Assembly: GCA_910589415.1 (NCBI GenBank)
Contig: OU342634.1
Location: forward strand, 14,753,144 to 14,817,143
Reading direction: 5' to 3'
Length of the DNA stretch: 64,000 nucleotides
Origin: Malachius bipustulatus
Taxonomy: Eukaryota; Arthropoda; Insecta; Coleoptera; Melyridae
Below the pieces are notes generated by a model. It saw only the letters and a program-made list of their open reading frames with translations. It did no database searches and was not told the DNA's origin. How positions within the stretch are numbered: the stretch's first letter is position 1; every line of letters starts with the position of its first letter. Shown here one piece after another: positions 56,001 through 62,214 of the stretch. The translations under genes were made by a program, and so were the position numbers.

Positions 56001-57967
56001 CCATCGCAAACTAAATCAGACAACGACGCTGAGGGACTCGAAGGGTCCGAGTCCATCGCCACGTCTATCGACGACGAAGATCTCACCGACAATAAATTGG
56101 ACACGCCGGCTTTCCCGTTGGAGACCATCAAAGTGGAGATTTCCACGCCTCCAGACTTTAAGGACGTATACTACGAAATAGCGACCATCAAATCTCCATA
56201 TACTTTTCAGGTAAGCAATAAGGCTGCTATAATGTACTTCCGATAGCAATGGAGGACTCTAAGTTGACTGCAATTCCATTTTACTGCTTCCAATTGAGCG
56301 ACGAAATCGGTTTAAGTATCCGGGAACCGTATAAGCGAGAATTGAATGTTTGATCTGAATTTATAGGGATTCCGTTCCGGAATACAGGACATCAAGACCA
56401 ACATATATTTTAGGCCAATGAGCCGTGAAGTCCTAAACCTAATTTTAGAACGTACCGGGAGACTGAAGTCAATCTTCGCGGATTATTTTTAAATCAACTG
56501 AAAGTTTTGTAAGAGGTGAAGTATAATAAAAGTTGATCTTTGCTATTATTAAACGGGAAATTTCAAAAGTAAATGCAAGCTTTTCTCTTAAAAACGGGGA
56601 GTGTTTTCATTCTTTCAACATTTCACTGAATATGAGTCCCGAGATAATTTTGAGATATCAAAAAAAAAAAACAAAGGAAAAAAATGTGTTACTTTTTTAA
56701 ACAATAATTTATTTAATTTCACAACGTATAATGGCCAATTTTAATTAAATGTATATCTTTTCAGGTTGGAAGTGTTAAGAATACAAGATACATAACAGTA
56801 ACATCCACTTTTGAAAAGAGTCTAACTCCTACAGAATCCGCAATATCACCAACAGCTTCAGAACCATTAACAGAAAATATTTTAGCCACGTCTAGCAGCT
56901 ATGATAAAGATAACTACTTAGACTCCAGCATTGCCACTCTACCACCAATATATTTGGCCAGCGACATGGAAACGCCACCTTTAGAAACCCTCACAGAGAC
57001 CTTCAGCACCACTCAAACGATGCTAAAAACTCATGTCCTCCCCATAATCAGTGTCAACGACACAGTGAGTTCCACTTTAATCCAAACATACGTGATCACA
57101 CGTCTGGTGACCGCGACTAAGACGCTACCTCCCATGGAGGCCTATCACTTCAATCCCAGCAGAACTTTAAATGAGTTCAACAGTCACCTAGATGAAGCCG
57201 GTTCTGAACTGCATTTAGAACTCGACTTCGGCGATAATGAACAGGATCTCGAGAACAGCGTGAAAAAATTCCCTGCTGATCTGGATCTGGCTAACATCGG
57301 CTCCGATTTCGACTTGACAGACATGGACAAATCGCGTCTGGAAGGACACTTGCGGTTGAAAAAGGCTCACGCGCCACCCTCTCCTAGAAACTTGGTGTCA
57401 GAAAATCACCTAGCTAGTCCGACTCCTCCTCCTCAGTTGAGCCCTGAGCAGCTTCAACAACTGGCGTTATTGAGACTTCTGAATCCCGCTGCTGTTGGTC
57501 AAGGACAAGCGCAAGTGGTGACCACGAGTCGACCGGTTGTACGAGTGGAATTGGTGTATGAATCACATACGATTCCAATAGTGAATGGGCATAATACAAT
57601 CTTCACTACGGTGTCGCGCGTTGCTGGTACCGTGACACGGACTGAATTCGAAGTGGGAACCAGTACGATAGCGCCGGCTCTGGCGACGGTGCCGCAAGTC
57701 CCTGTGCAGCCCTTATTCCCCCAGCTGCAGGCGCAATTCGCTGTCACCTCATCGCCTATAGTGCAGAGCACTCAAGTAACCCAAACGCAGAGTAAGGTTC
57801 TTAAATTGACCTTCGGCGCAAAGACGGCGTACACGACCGTCTATTCCACGCAGGTAGTACCTACACTCGTCACTACGTTTGTGACGGCGCAGGTTCCCGT
57901 TCAGCCCACTGCAGCCTACCCGGGCTACTTCCCTGCACCCTTTCCTGGGTATCCATTCGTTGGTTGA
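22962..57967 (+). CDS. Large secreted Ser/Thr-rich insect protein (DUF4758-like), seven exons
   Basis: Assembled CDS: join(22962-23001, 53502-53687, 53746-54165, 54225-54632, 54689-54959, 55532-56210, 56765-57967), 3207 nt, 1068 aa. All introns are GT-AG. Phases 1,1,1,1,2,0 match on both sides, which is strong support. Residues 1-20 are a signal peptide (hydrophobic VVLILLLIS, likely cleavage after VVSA). Later parts: a TTQTVYGFLDFTTTIGN strand-like motif (about 45-61), a long Lys/Ser/Pro-rich linker, a conserved-looking block GTVVKDGVTTVHETSVIGTY (290-309), a basic Arg-rich region with RSRKR (455-459, furin-like), PGRWQYKTTPKPRVTIR (544-560), EIATIKSPYTFQVG across the last junction (657-670), an acidic stretch (810-861) and a Pro/Gly/Tyr-rich C-terminus. 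No transmembrane segment is seen besides the signal. From memory this resembles insect-specific extracellular DUF4758-type proteins; molecular function is unknown. Confidence 0.85.
23010..25120. other. Intron sequence, nothing recognised
   Basis: Overlapping frames on both strands at 23765-24154 are open but show no domain, and the composition does not favour one of them. I see no element ends. Confidence 0.4.
25145..25213 (-). ncRNA. Hammerhead ribozyme-like motif (minus strand)
   Basis: Read on the minus strand: GGTACG, a 30-nt segment, then the exact core CTGATGA (25171-25177), stem II GTCC-ATAAAAA-GGAC, GAAAC (25151-25155) and CGTACC closing with the first GGTACG. This is the order stem III, stem I, CUGAUGA, stem II, GAAA, stem III. 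The expected cleavage triplet before stem I would be GTT, with a one-base bulge in stem III, and stem I pairs poorly, so activity is doubtful. Hammerheads of this kind are known in insect satellite DNA and Penelope-like elements; no reverse transcriptase of that type was recognised nearby. Confidence 0.6.
25385..25454 (+). ncRNA. Degenerate hammerhead-like motif (plus strand)
   Basis: The diverged partner copy: GGTA ... TTGATGA (25422-25428; canonical first C replaced by T), stem II GTCC-ATAAAAA-GGAC intact, GAAA (25444-25447), then TAGTACC. The closing stem is weaker than in the other copy. The core C substitution should abolish or reduce cleavage. Confidence 0.5.
25783..27446 (-). mobile_element. 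Candidate LTR of a minus-strand LTR retrotransposon
   Basis: On the minus strand the segment begins TGTCACGAAC (from 27446) and ends CCCTCACA (25783), followed six bases later by TGGCGCCCGAGAAG, which looks like a tRNA primer-binding site. Within it lie TATAAAAGG (about 27062-27069) and several AATAAA signals, the last (AATAAACTTG) near 26050. The TG...CA ends, promoter, polyadenylation signal and PBS-like motif fit a roughly 1.66-kb LTR. Gag/pol are absent: recognisable sequence stops near 25700. Its downstream part shares the motif AGCTACCYTAGGGACAAGG with the right edge of the window. Confidence 0.5.
27450..29935. other. Intron sequence, nothing recognised
   Basis: AT-rich. A short GTAGG reiteration lies at about 27395-27410. 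A TATACAGGG motif near 29400 and a TACAGGGT near 29680 resemble mariner-type ends without partners. Confidence 0.4.
29940..30730 (-). pseudogene. LINE reverse-transcriptase remnant
   Basis: Minus strand. At 30297-30360 it reads GIRQGCILSPLLFNTY, the RT motif around the conserved Q-G-x-x-L-S-P. Downstream (29974-30273) it reads GLKISYSKKKFMIFS, QQNIDRVTQLRYL and ARTTFKKIKSFFCNEN, the thumb/connection region of non-LTR RTs of the Jockey/CR1-like type common in insects. The F/Y-A-D-D motif falls in a broken part. Frames change between blocks, so this is inactive. Oriented against the host gene. Confidence 0.7.
31404..32640 (+). pseudogene. R1/I-like LINE remnant, RT end plus RNase H
   Basis: The + strand gives VRPIITYGAIVWYKKTK and LEKIQRLACLCITEAMT at 31413-31545, the C-terminal end of an R1-type RT. 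After a frameshift it gives ALEVILDLTPLHLLTERSAA. RNase H follows: IRWHTDGSKATEGTGAG (about 31824), ILQAELYAIEVCAQ (31926), AILKDSQAAIK (about 32000) and WIPGHTGIKGNERAHSLA (about 32124). The last block has His where the family has the final catalytic Asp (G-N-E-x-A-D). A 178-codon open frame at 32061-32597 ends in CRFCREENETPRHLL, the CCHC knuckle. The frameshifts and lost Asp make it non-functional. It is the best preserved LINE here. Confidence 0.75.
32688..32867. mobile_element. MITE with CCGGGTGG ends and TA flanks
   Basis: Left end CCGGGTGGCTGACCATAC, right end the complement of CCGGGTGGCTGAGCATAC, with TA on both sides (32686-32687, 32868-32869). 180 bp, no coding capacity. The terminal CCGGGTGG is the same as in the foldback at 13953, which suggests a shared mobilising transposase of the Tc1/mariner type. 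Confidence 0.75.
32870..34166. other. Intron sequence; locally GC-richer from about 33400
   Basis: No exon recognised. From about 33400 to 34160 the sequence is less AT-rich than its surroundings and leads into a TATA box (next entry). Confidence 0.4.
34167..34200 (+). promoter_or_regulatory. Possible intronic promoter (TATA plus initiator)
   Basis: CTCTATATAAAGAG (TATA at 34167-34175) is followed after about 25 nt by TTTCAATCAAC, a possible initiator. It is preceded by GC-richer sequence. It would be an alternative start inside intron 1, or belong to an unrecognised transcript. No downstream coding exon with a matching signal was found before 53502. Confidence 0.25.
35193..35892 (-). mobile_element. 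Internally deleted mariner/IS630-type element with 119-bp inverted ends
   Basis: Left arm 35193-35311 and right arm 35775-35892 are nearly identical inverted copies starting CAGGGTGTTCTACAAG, with TA on both sides (35191-35192, 35893-35894). The body keeps the C-terminal half of the transposase on the minus strand. The right arm includes coding sequence, and the left arm repeats it, so the ends were lengthened when the element was rearranged. Confidence 0.85.
35372..35797 (-). pseudogene. Tc1/mariner-family transposase, C-terminal half
   Basis: The 141-codon frame contains QNMWYQHDGAPPH with the second catalytic Asp (HDGA), then WIGQGGPISWPPRSPDLNPL and DFYLWGHMKQLVY, carrying the third acidic residue of the DDE/D triad, and ends in RRCEACIQAEGGHFEQFL, a typical C-terminus of this insect IS630-like family. 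The DNA-binding domain and first catalytic Asp are missing. The frame continues upstream as GSDSFLFRSYKHF into the right inverted end without an ATG. The remaining frame is uninterrupted, suggesting a fairly recent element, but it cannot be functional. Confidence 0.85.
35895..37443. other. Intron sequence; unpaired CAGGGT-type end
   Basis: TATACAGGGTACTTTAAACC near 36147 resembles a mariner-type end. Left of the mariner, TACAGGGTGCTTGGTAACTG near 35025 may be the other end of an older element into which the mariner inserted, but the two do not pair convincingly. Confidence 0.35.
37447..38144 (-). mobile_element. Non-autonomous PIF/Harbinger element with TAA duplication
   Basis: Left: TAA (37444-37446) then GCCCTCTTTCACACCTACGG. 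Right: the complement of CCCCTCTTTCACACATACGG then TAA (38145-38147). A 3-bp TAA target duplication and CTCTTTCACAC ends fit PIF/Harbinger. Repeated ACGGCACGG/CCGTGCCG units fill the subterminal regions. Near 37850-38010 the minus strand encodes a transposase N-terminal remnant (next entry). Confidence 0.85.
37840..38015 (-). pseudogene. HARBI1-like transposase N-terminal remnant
   Basis: The minus strand reads MDERKMRILLIML, a stop, an Arg-rich run, then RKARKFWIHPLLENR and MGKFATLFCEIR. The FW-x-HPLL and G-x-F-x-TLF pattern is that of the N-terminal part of Harbinger nucleases. The catalytic part is deleted and one stop interrupts the start. It confirms the superfamily and orientation of the enclosing element. 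Confidence 0.65.
38148..39106. other. Intron sequence, nothing recognised
   Basis: Contains short runs of T and A and several GGTACC-like motifs. No coding or element ends identified. Confidence 0.35.
39115..40534. mobile_element. 1.42-kb foldback element with an 8-bp target duplication
   Basis: Begins CACGATACACATATACACGG and ends with its complement (29 of 29 terminal bases match). GATCCGAC stands on both sides (39107-39114 and 40535-40542), an exact 8-bp duplication as made by hAT- or P-type transposases. The arms (to about 39795 and from about 39868) pair over about 680 nt with a loop of about 70 nt. An internal segment matches the foldback at 13953-14804, including ATAAACAAGTGAAAATCG and ACATGTCCCTATTTTAAC. 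No transposase. Since it lies in intron 1 it should be copied into the pre-mRNA as a very long hairpin. Confidence 0.9.
40546..40995 (+). mobile_element. LTR-like promoter/polyadenylation segment
   Basis: Starts near TGTAAGAGAGTAAC, has TATAAAAG at 40667-40674, an initiator-like region about 25-30 nt downstream, then AATAAAG at about 40933 and GACTTTAATTTGC soon after. The order promoter, leader, polyadenylation signal is that of an LTR, and no coding region or primer-binding site follows, so it may be a solo or partial LTR. Borders and target duplication could not be fixed, and the foldback may have inserted into it. Confidence 0.4.
40996..42673. other. Intron sequence with a hammerhead-like core at 41765-41792
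   Basis: On the minus strand 41765-41792 reads CTGATGA, GCCAA-AATTTA-TTGGC after one extra A, then GAAAGC. This resembles the hammerhead core seen in the ends of Penelope-like elements but has an unpaired base at stem II and no clear cleavage site. No reverse transcriptase recognised alongside. Confidence 0.35.
42674..43227 (-). other. Two unrecognised open frames on the minus strand
   Basis: Minus-strand frames at 42674-42976 (100 codons, Lys/Asn/Arg-rich) and 43003-43227 (74 codons, with a cysteine pair HCVDCTSTSHC) are consecutive and separated by only 26 nt. They could be pieces of a decayed transposon protein next to the THAP/SWIM region. I do not recognise either. Confidence 0.25.
44127..44808 (+). 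pseudogene. SWIM zinc-finger protein fragment (arthropod YqaJ-type family)
   Basis: Exon-like block 1 (44127-44353) reads MVRYKEKIRILNGVDPFFLT, SAPDIVSYLVLSHTVF and KAFKSLSGYK. After a probable intron (AAAG|GTAAAA ... TTGTTTAG, about 44374-44458) come VKHSQRMN and then HCTCMAGLSEVCSHVAALLF (about 44535-44610), a SWIM zinc finger with C-x-C...C-x-H, followed by SVRLSEMELNKK. From memory this order is the N-terminal half of a multi-copy arthropod family whose C-terminal half is a YqaJ-type exonuclease. Here the region between VKHSQRMN and the SWIM motif is frameshifted and the frame stops at 44806-44808 before any nuclease domain, so it is truncated. Convergent with the THAP gene. Confidence 0.6.
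45319..46552 (-). pseudogene. THAP-domain gene remnant, four exon-like blocks
   Basis: Minus strand. Block A (46552-46410) reads MSNLKSYRSCFVPLCTNTTK and DKMFLNVPQDDKRRNKWFQA: the C2 half of a THAP finger with its conserved Trp, ending in a GTAAGT donor. Block B (46100-45871) starts a second, THAP-like MPTACCCVVIKCGIREDRD and continues in shifted frames with RVKWLQAIRRSDLS and YARVCSKYFLSGK, supplying the C-x2-C and Trp parts; two frameshifts and a stop. Block C (45711-45533) reads NDPDRFPSLAMGYNNSDVA. Block D (45458-45319) reads SPPVVLSPICKMMLLAESDR and ends at TAG. Splice-like borders flank all blocks. THAP fingers bind DNA and are typical of P-element and related transposases, but no catalytic domain is seen. 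Confidence 0.6.
46690..49633. other. Intron sequence; TAGG-type short tandem repeats
   Basis: AT-rich, no exon. A GTAG/TAGG short tandem repeat lies at about 47872-47892; a similar one is at 45811-45832. Confidence 0.4.
49634..51083. mobile_element. 1.45-kb element with 160-180-bp inverted ends
   Basis: Left arm 49634-49792 and right arm 50904-51083 are inverted copies starting TGAGACGAAATTTTTCCTGA and containing CTGCAGGAGCGAGACA, a reiterated CCTGGTTCTGGT/ACCAGAACCAG block and GATCGATGGAATTTGGTTGG. The right arm has extra ACCAGA units. The interior (AT-rich, no transposase) contains a 29-bp direct duplication. Long GC-richer ends recall MULE-type elements, but no clean target duplication was found. 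Confidence 0.75.
49947..50004. repeat. 29-bp tandem duplication
   Basis: Two exact copies of a 29-bp unit beginning ATCAGTTTATC and ending GAGCTACATG (49947-49975 and 49976-50004), inside the long-TIR element. Confidence 0.9.
51400..51990 (-). pseudogene. R1-like LINE 3' remnant with CCHC knuckle
   Basis: The minus strand at 51433-51690 reads KKWAAHCQISVQSGCFETNL, TRIWKTDSEICKHC and DDAECTLFRYPRWI. This is the C-terminal region of R1-clade LINEs, with the C-x2-C...H-x4-C type knuckle altered (Cys and Phe where His is usual). The upstream RT part is not readable and frames are short. Confidence 0.65.
51991..53501. other. Distal end of intron 1, nothing recognised
   Basis: No exon or repeat seen. 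It ends in the acceptor TTCATTGTTTCAG used by exon 2. Confidence 0.4.
53502..53687 (+). CDS. Exon 2, residues 14-75
   Basis: Acceptor TTTCAG at 53501, donor CAG|GTCAGT at 53688. It codes for the end of the signal peptide (VQQVVSA) and a threonine-rich region with TLIQQTAYTTQTVYGFLDF. The 58-nt intron after it was chosen over the stronger-looking GTAAGT at 53715 because that would leave an intron of only 31 nt. Confidence 0.85.
53746..54165 (+). CDS. Exon 3, residues 76-215
   Basis: Lys/Pro/Ser-rich linker, starting VITPPKEVKVETPP after the split codon. Contains imperfect repeats of the form SSKVSI (SKVSIVQG, SKVSILPS, SKVEIVSQ). Donor AG|GTAAGA, 59-nt intron, phase 1. Confidence 0.9.
54225..54632 (+). 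CDS. Exon 4, residues 216-351
   Basis: Holds the most conserved-looking block, TGLVTKLGGTVVKDGVTTVH followed by ETSVIGTYISGKYAQVLQ (282-319). I remember closely similar segments in insect DUF4758-type proteins. Followed by a 56-nt intron with donor AG|GTTAAT, acceptor TAATATAG, phase 1. Confidence 0.9.
54689..54959 (+). CDS. Exon 5, residues 352-441
   Basis: Gly/Ser/Lys/Asn-rich and basic, no hydrophobic segments; probably disordered. Donor CCAA|GTAAGT at 54960, phase 2. The next intron is longer, 572 nt. Confidence 0.9.
55532..56210 (+). CDS. Exon 6, residues 442-668
   Basis: Acceptor AAATACAG at 55531, with a CTAAC branch-like motif about 25 nt upstream. It starts after a split AAA codon. 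Arg-rich region with furin-like RSRKR, then STSLYKFKLNRSPGRWQYK, then an acidic Ser-rich stretch and YYEIATIKSPYTFQ at the donor CAG|GTAAGC. An alternative acceptor at 55552 keeps frame and would drop seven residues. Confidence 0.8.
56765..57967 (+). CDS. Exon 7, residues 669-1068, and stop
   Basis: Acceptor TATCTTTTCAG at 56764, phase 0; reads VGSVKNTRYITVTSTFEKSL, continuing exon 6. Several Thr/Val-rich strand-like segments follow (LIQTYVITRLVTATKTLP, YTTVYSTQVVPTLVTTFVTA), an acidic stretch at 810-861, and a C-terminus rich in Pro, Gly, Tyr and Phe. The stop TGA is at 57965-57967. Confidence 0.95.
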   Translation, partial: VGSVKNTRYITVTSTFEKSLTPTESAISPTASEPLTENILATSSSYDKDNYLDSSIATLPPIYLASDMETPPLETLTETFSTTQTMLKTHVLPIISVNDTVSSTLIQTYVITRLVTATKTLPPMEAYHFNPSRTLNEFNSHLDEAGSELHLELDFGDNEQDLENSVKKFPADLDLANIGSDFDLTDMDKSRLEGHLRLKKAHAPPSPRNLVSENHLASPTPPPQLSPEQLQQLALLRLLNPAAVGQGQAQVVTTSRPVVRVELVYESHTIPIVNGHNTIFTTVSRVAGTVTRTEFEVGTSTIAPALATVPQVPVQPLFPQLQAQFAVTSSPIVQSTQVTQTQSKVLKLTFGAKTAYTTVYSTQVVPTLVTTFVTAQVPVQPTAAYPGYFPAPFPGYPFVG

Positions 57968-58160
57968 TTTATCCAGTAGTTCCAATGTGTAACAGTGAAA
58001 CTGTGAAACAGAGACGATAGAAATATCCCTGATTGTGTAAATATCTAACTGTAAATAAGAATACCATTAAAATATTGCACAAAGATAAAGCTACTTTGTT
58101 GAGAAAAAAGTTATTTTGATATTTTATCTCTGTGCAATAAACGTTTAGTATACGATACGT
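57968..58160 (+). terminator. 3' UTR with polyadenylation signal
   Basis: AATAAA at 58136-58141, about 170 nt after the stop, followed by GT-rich sequence. Further AATAAA motifs at about 58889 and 58920 could give a longer 3' end. Confidence 0.6.
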
Positions 58161-61061
58161 TTGTACATACTTAAAATAGATAGTCTAGTTTTATATTATA
58201 AAAAAATGAGTCAAGGTACAAGAAAATCAGTCACCACTCGCAATTGAATTGACAATAATTTTATAGAGAGGAAGTTTTTTATGATTGTCGAAAAATCTTT
58301 ATTGGATTTATTGGATTAATTATTATTTGTGCCAAATCTAAATCAGAGAATCCTTTTGCTGTTTTACTTGCGAGATTACAAATACGCATGCTCAAACTAC
58401 TTATATACGAATATTTAAGGAGTGGCTTGCTATAGCAATATCTAGAGAGGGGAATTGGAAAATTATTGTAAATCGTCTTGATTTTGAAAGATTGCAGAAA
58501 AAGTTTTGCTTAATAACAGCATTAATAGTTGTAAGAATTTGACACGACAGTGATTTTTTATATAAATATCATTTTAACATTATAACTTAGCTAACAAATA
58601 TCATTTTATATTTTATGTTTTATTATGCCTTACGTTCTAGGATCTTGCCAGTTTAATTCATTTTAAATTAAAAAAGATCAATAATCAAAATTTGATTACG
58701 TTCTTGTTTCTTGTTGCGTTTCATTGAATCATCTTGAATATTAGGTATTATATTTTATTATAATGTTATTTATTTGCATTACTTACATTCTTTGTCCGTC
58801 ACTTTTGTAATATTCACGTTTTATATTATGCTTGTTTTTTAATGATCAAAAAATACAAAATTACATTTTATGTTATTGTCATAGTTTACAATAAAATTTG
58901 TAAGCATTTTATAAATTTAGATAAATAAATTATAAAATTAAAAGACTTGTTTTCACTTACACCTTTTTTGTAAAGTAAAAACCAAGGAATGAAGAGAAAA
59001 GAAACTCTTTTCAACTCTCTATTCATCTATTTTGATAAATGTAATAAAATATCTACAGCGAAAGAGCTAAATAAAGTGACTCAACTTATTTTATAAGGGC
59101 AAACTTATAATTATAATTAACTTTGAAGTTGAGTCTCTCAGGCATTAGGCAATTTACATTTCCAAACAAAAGTTACAATAGCGAAACTTGGGAATGAACA
59201 ATAAGGAAGGAAAAAACTTTATCCTTCGTAGAGACATTTAGGAATTAATGCCGGGAACTTTGGTTTCGCGATAAGGACTCCTCCAAGGACGCCCTATCGG
59301 GACTTTGCTTCGAGCCGCCAGGAATAATCACGTCTAATATGCCGAATCGGAGAAAACACAATCACAACCTTAGAATAAAATAAATGATAATATTATTACC
59401 TCCCTCTTACGATAGACATAGTCTTGGACATCTTTAATCAAATAAAGTTACCTGAAAGACATTTAATTTTAATTTACATCCTTTTATAAGACCTGAAATA
59501 TTTATTTCAGCACAAAATCTTAATACAAAATATGAAAGCCCGTTCATAAAAAAGAGATTTAGTTACTATATCATTACAAAAAAGTATCAGTCTCGTTATA
59601 ATTATAACAATTAGGAAATTGTACAATCTCGCAAACTAAACCTCCAAAGACCCATGCCTACAGGAAAATTTTCGCCTAATTTTGCATTTTCTACATGCTC
59701 TTTGGGTTTGTAACACGTATTCATTAACACCCTGTACAGAGAATAAACAAATTTACCTATAATAGACATTGCGTTAATGCCAATGTAAAGCAAACTTTTT
59801 CTTCTCAAAATGTGAACGTTTCACTTTAAAACCTTCTTTGAAACAGTTCAATTAGTTCGAAAAATATTCCCCTGCAATTTTTTCATTTTTTCAGGCTAGT
59901 TTTATCGATAATGTGGTGTGTGGCCGAAAAAACTGTAGTCTTAAGCTTTTTATTTTCAAGACCACTTTAGTCCTCTTCAGAGTTGATTCCCAGCGAGAAT
60001 TCTAATGCTTGGAATGTTTCTTGGACTACAGTTTGCTGTGGGAATCCTTGTTTCCATGAGTCGACGACAGATTGTGCTAAATATCGATAAACATTGTAAC
60101 GAAGTCCGGAAATCCGGCCTCCGTTTTTGCCTTAGTGTCAGGGGTTGTGTCAGGGATTCCCAGTCATTTACATTTTTCATTGTCTTTTGTTATTTTTAAA
60201 TTAATTGAATCAATCGAATCATAAAGCAAAGTCGTGTCCCGGTTAGTTTCCCGATATTTAAATTTATTATTAGTATACCTACCTACTTGTTTTTTTATAA
60301 ATAAGCCGTAAAAATAACATTTTCCTACGACCACTATACAAAATACTACTTTGCATCGTTTTTTGTGCGCAAACTAGCAGATTTCTCATGTATCCAAAAC
60401 TGTGCGACAAAGTGACATAACGCATAGCCAAAAATCGTTTCCGTACAGTTTTAATGTAAACAATAGTGATGGGCGGTAACTGAGAACTCAACTGTTACTT
60501 ATTGTTAATGGAATAACTATTCATTTAAAGCTTCAAGGTAATAAAATAAACACAAATGGGATAACATAGAACCCGACAAGACTATAAAATATACTCATTA
60601 TTCTCTTGTGGCAGTAATTATTAAAATTTACGAGTTGATCGCTAATAACAGCCAAATCAAATTCACGAACGTGATCGTGAAAATAACTCGCACACCTCTA
60701 CTAACTTCCATCGACGACGCACAGCGCCTGCGTTGTGTAGAAGTTGCATATCAATGATATACTAACCTCTCTTAAATCATTGTTATTATCTACCACGTCT
60801 CCACGCTCACGTCACTTATTTTTAGTTTCTTCATTTATAAGGAGTCTAATAATAAATAATAATAATATTGTCGGTAGAATTCAATGATTTTACAGTATAT
60901 AATAGTAATAATAAAAAGTCATCTGTAGTTTCGAGAGAAAAATACGAATCTGCTTATAAACATTTCATAAATTGGAGAAAAGGTCATTTAAGCAGAGCAT
61001 TGTCAGAAAAAATAATTTATGTGTTGAATTTGTTAAATAATTAATCTGTTAAATTGTGGTC
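58161..61061. other. 3' flanking sequence; possible hammerhead-like relic near 59954-59980
   Basis: AT-rich without recognisable genes. On the minus strand 59954-59980 reads CTGAAGA, GGAC..GTC, then TGAAA, which resembles a degraded hammerhead core. A CACCCTGTA motif near 59731 is mariner-like and unpaired. The open frames on both strands at 59977-60199 overlap and match nothing I know. Confidence 0.35.
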
Positions 61062-61161
61062 GTAGGAAAAGTACTGTGTGAAGCACGTGCGGAAAAGAAA
61101 TTTCACACTCGTGAGAAATTTTCTCTTTTCCGCACTTGTTTCACAATATACTATTTTCTAC
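61062..61161. repeat. 100-bp imperfect hairpin
   Basis: GTAGGAAAAGTACTGTGTGA ... GTGCGGAAAAGAAATTTC pairs with the following inverted copy ending in CTATTTTCTAC. A foldback MITE or an expressed hairpin are both possible. Confidence 0.6.
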
Positions 61162-61193
61162 TCCCAATTTTTAATATGCATATTAAATATGAA

Positions 61194-61250
61194 TCACCAG
61201 TGCTTTAATGGGTCTCATTAAGATACAAATTTTTATTAAAGCACTGGTCA
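61194..61250. repeat. Short hairpin
   Basis: TCACCAGTGCTTTAAT and, 25 nt later, ATTAAAGCACTGGTCA form a 15-bp stem. Close to the previous hairpin and possibly part of the same element. Confidence 0.6.
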
Positions 61251-61921
61251 AGCTATCCAATGGCAGAGGAGCATTTGCAATCGAATCGGTGCCTTTTCGC
61301 TGACAATCGGGTCGGCAAGCCAACCGAAGTCACAGAGTTGTCACACTCACGACATAAATTGCCTTGTGATATAAGTTCTGTATTTCTGAAAAAAAATTCT
61401 GAACGTTTATTTAATTTAGAACATAAGTAACATTCAAAGAAAATTTATCAAGATTTTATGTTACCTTAATTAATTTGATAAGTAGGTATATCGTGTAAAA
61501 GATGGGAAGATAAAGTATTATATCATTCGTAGCGCTCCGTTAGTATTCAAAGCGGCAACGCTGCGACCCGCGTTGCGCAGGTAAAATATATCGTAATTAA
61601 TGGCTGTCGATGCTATTAAAATTATTAATTATTAATCTCAAAATCGAAGCGTAAAATTCGGAATTCGAACTTCGCATAATAAAAATTACGCAGTAGTGAG
61701 TAGTGCCCTTTAAACTTGATACTAAAACATGTCTCAGCAGAATAATCTTAGCAAGGAAGAGAGAATTTGGTACCTAATATGCGTAAGCAAATAGCAACCT
61801 ATCTTAATCTCAATGATCCGCAATTGTACATGGGTCATTGTTAAAATATATAATTTTTTAATCTTTTCTATGAAATAAAAAAGGGTCGTAGAAAAACTAG
61901 TGTATGGAACTCGCAGATAAT

Positions 61922-62002
61922 GGCTATTAATACGCTCTTATGATGGTTAAGACACTCGCCTACGGCTCGTATCTTAACCATCATACTCGTGTATTAATAG
62001 CC
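61922..62002. repeat. 81-bp hairpin
   Basis: GGCTATTAATACGCTCTTAT ... ATGATGGTTAAGA pairs with TCTTAACCATCAT ... GTATTAATAGCC around a short loop (CACTCGCCTACGGCTCGTA). Third hairpin within 1 kb. Confidence 0.7.
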
Positions 62003-62214
62003 TTCATTATAAGCTCGTTGCATAATATACTAATTTTAAATCATCTAATTCATACACCGAAGCTGAAGACTCCAATCGCCGAGGAGATAACGCTACGCGA
62101 TAACGACCGCAATCGCAGGTAAATTGATTAATCCAAGAGAAAAATAATGTTTATCGCTACCGTGGCTTCGATTCTTTTACAAATTTAATAAAAATTTTTA
62201 GATTACGACCGCGG

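Noticed and set aside
55811..56249. Open frames on the minus strand opposite exon 6
   Set aside because: Shadows of the spliced gene; no splice-consistent or domain support.
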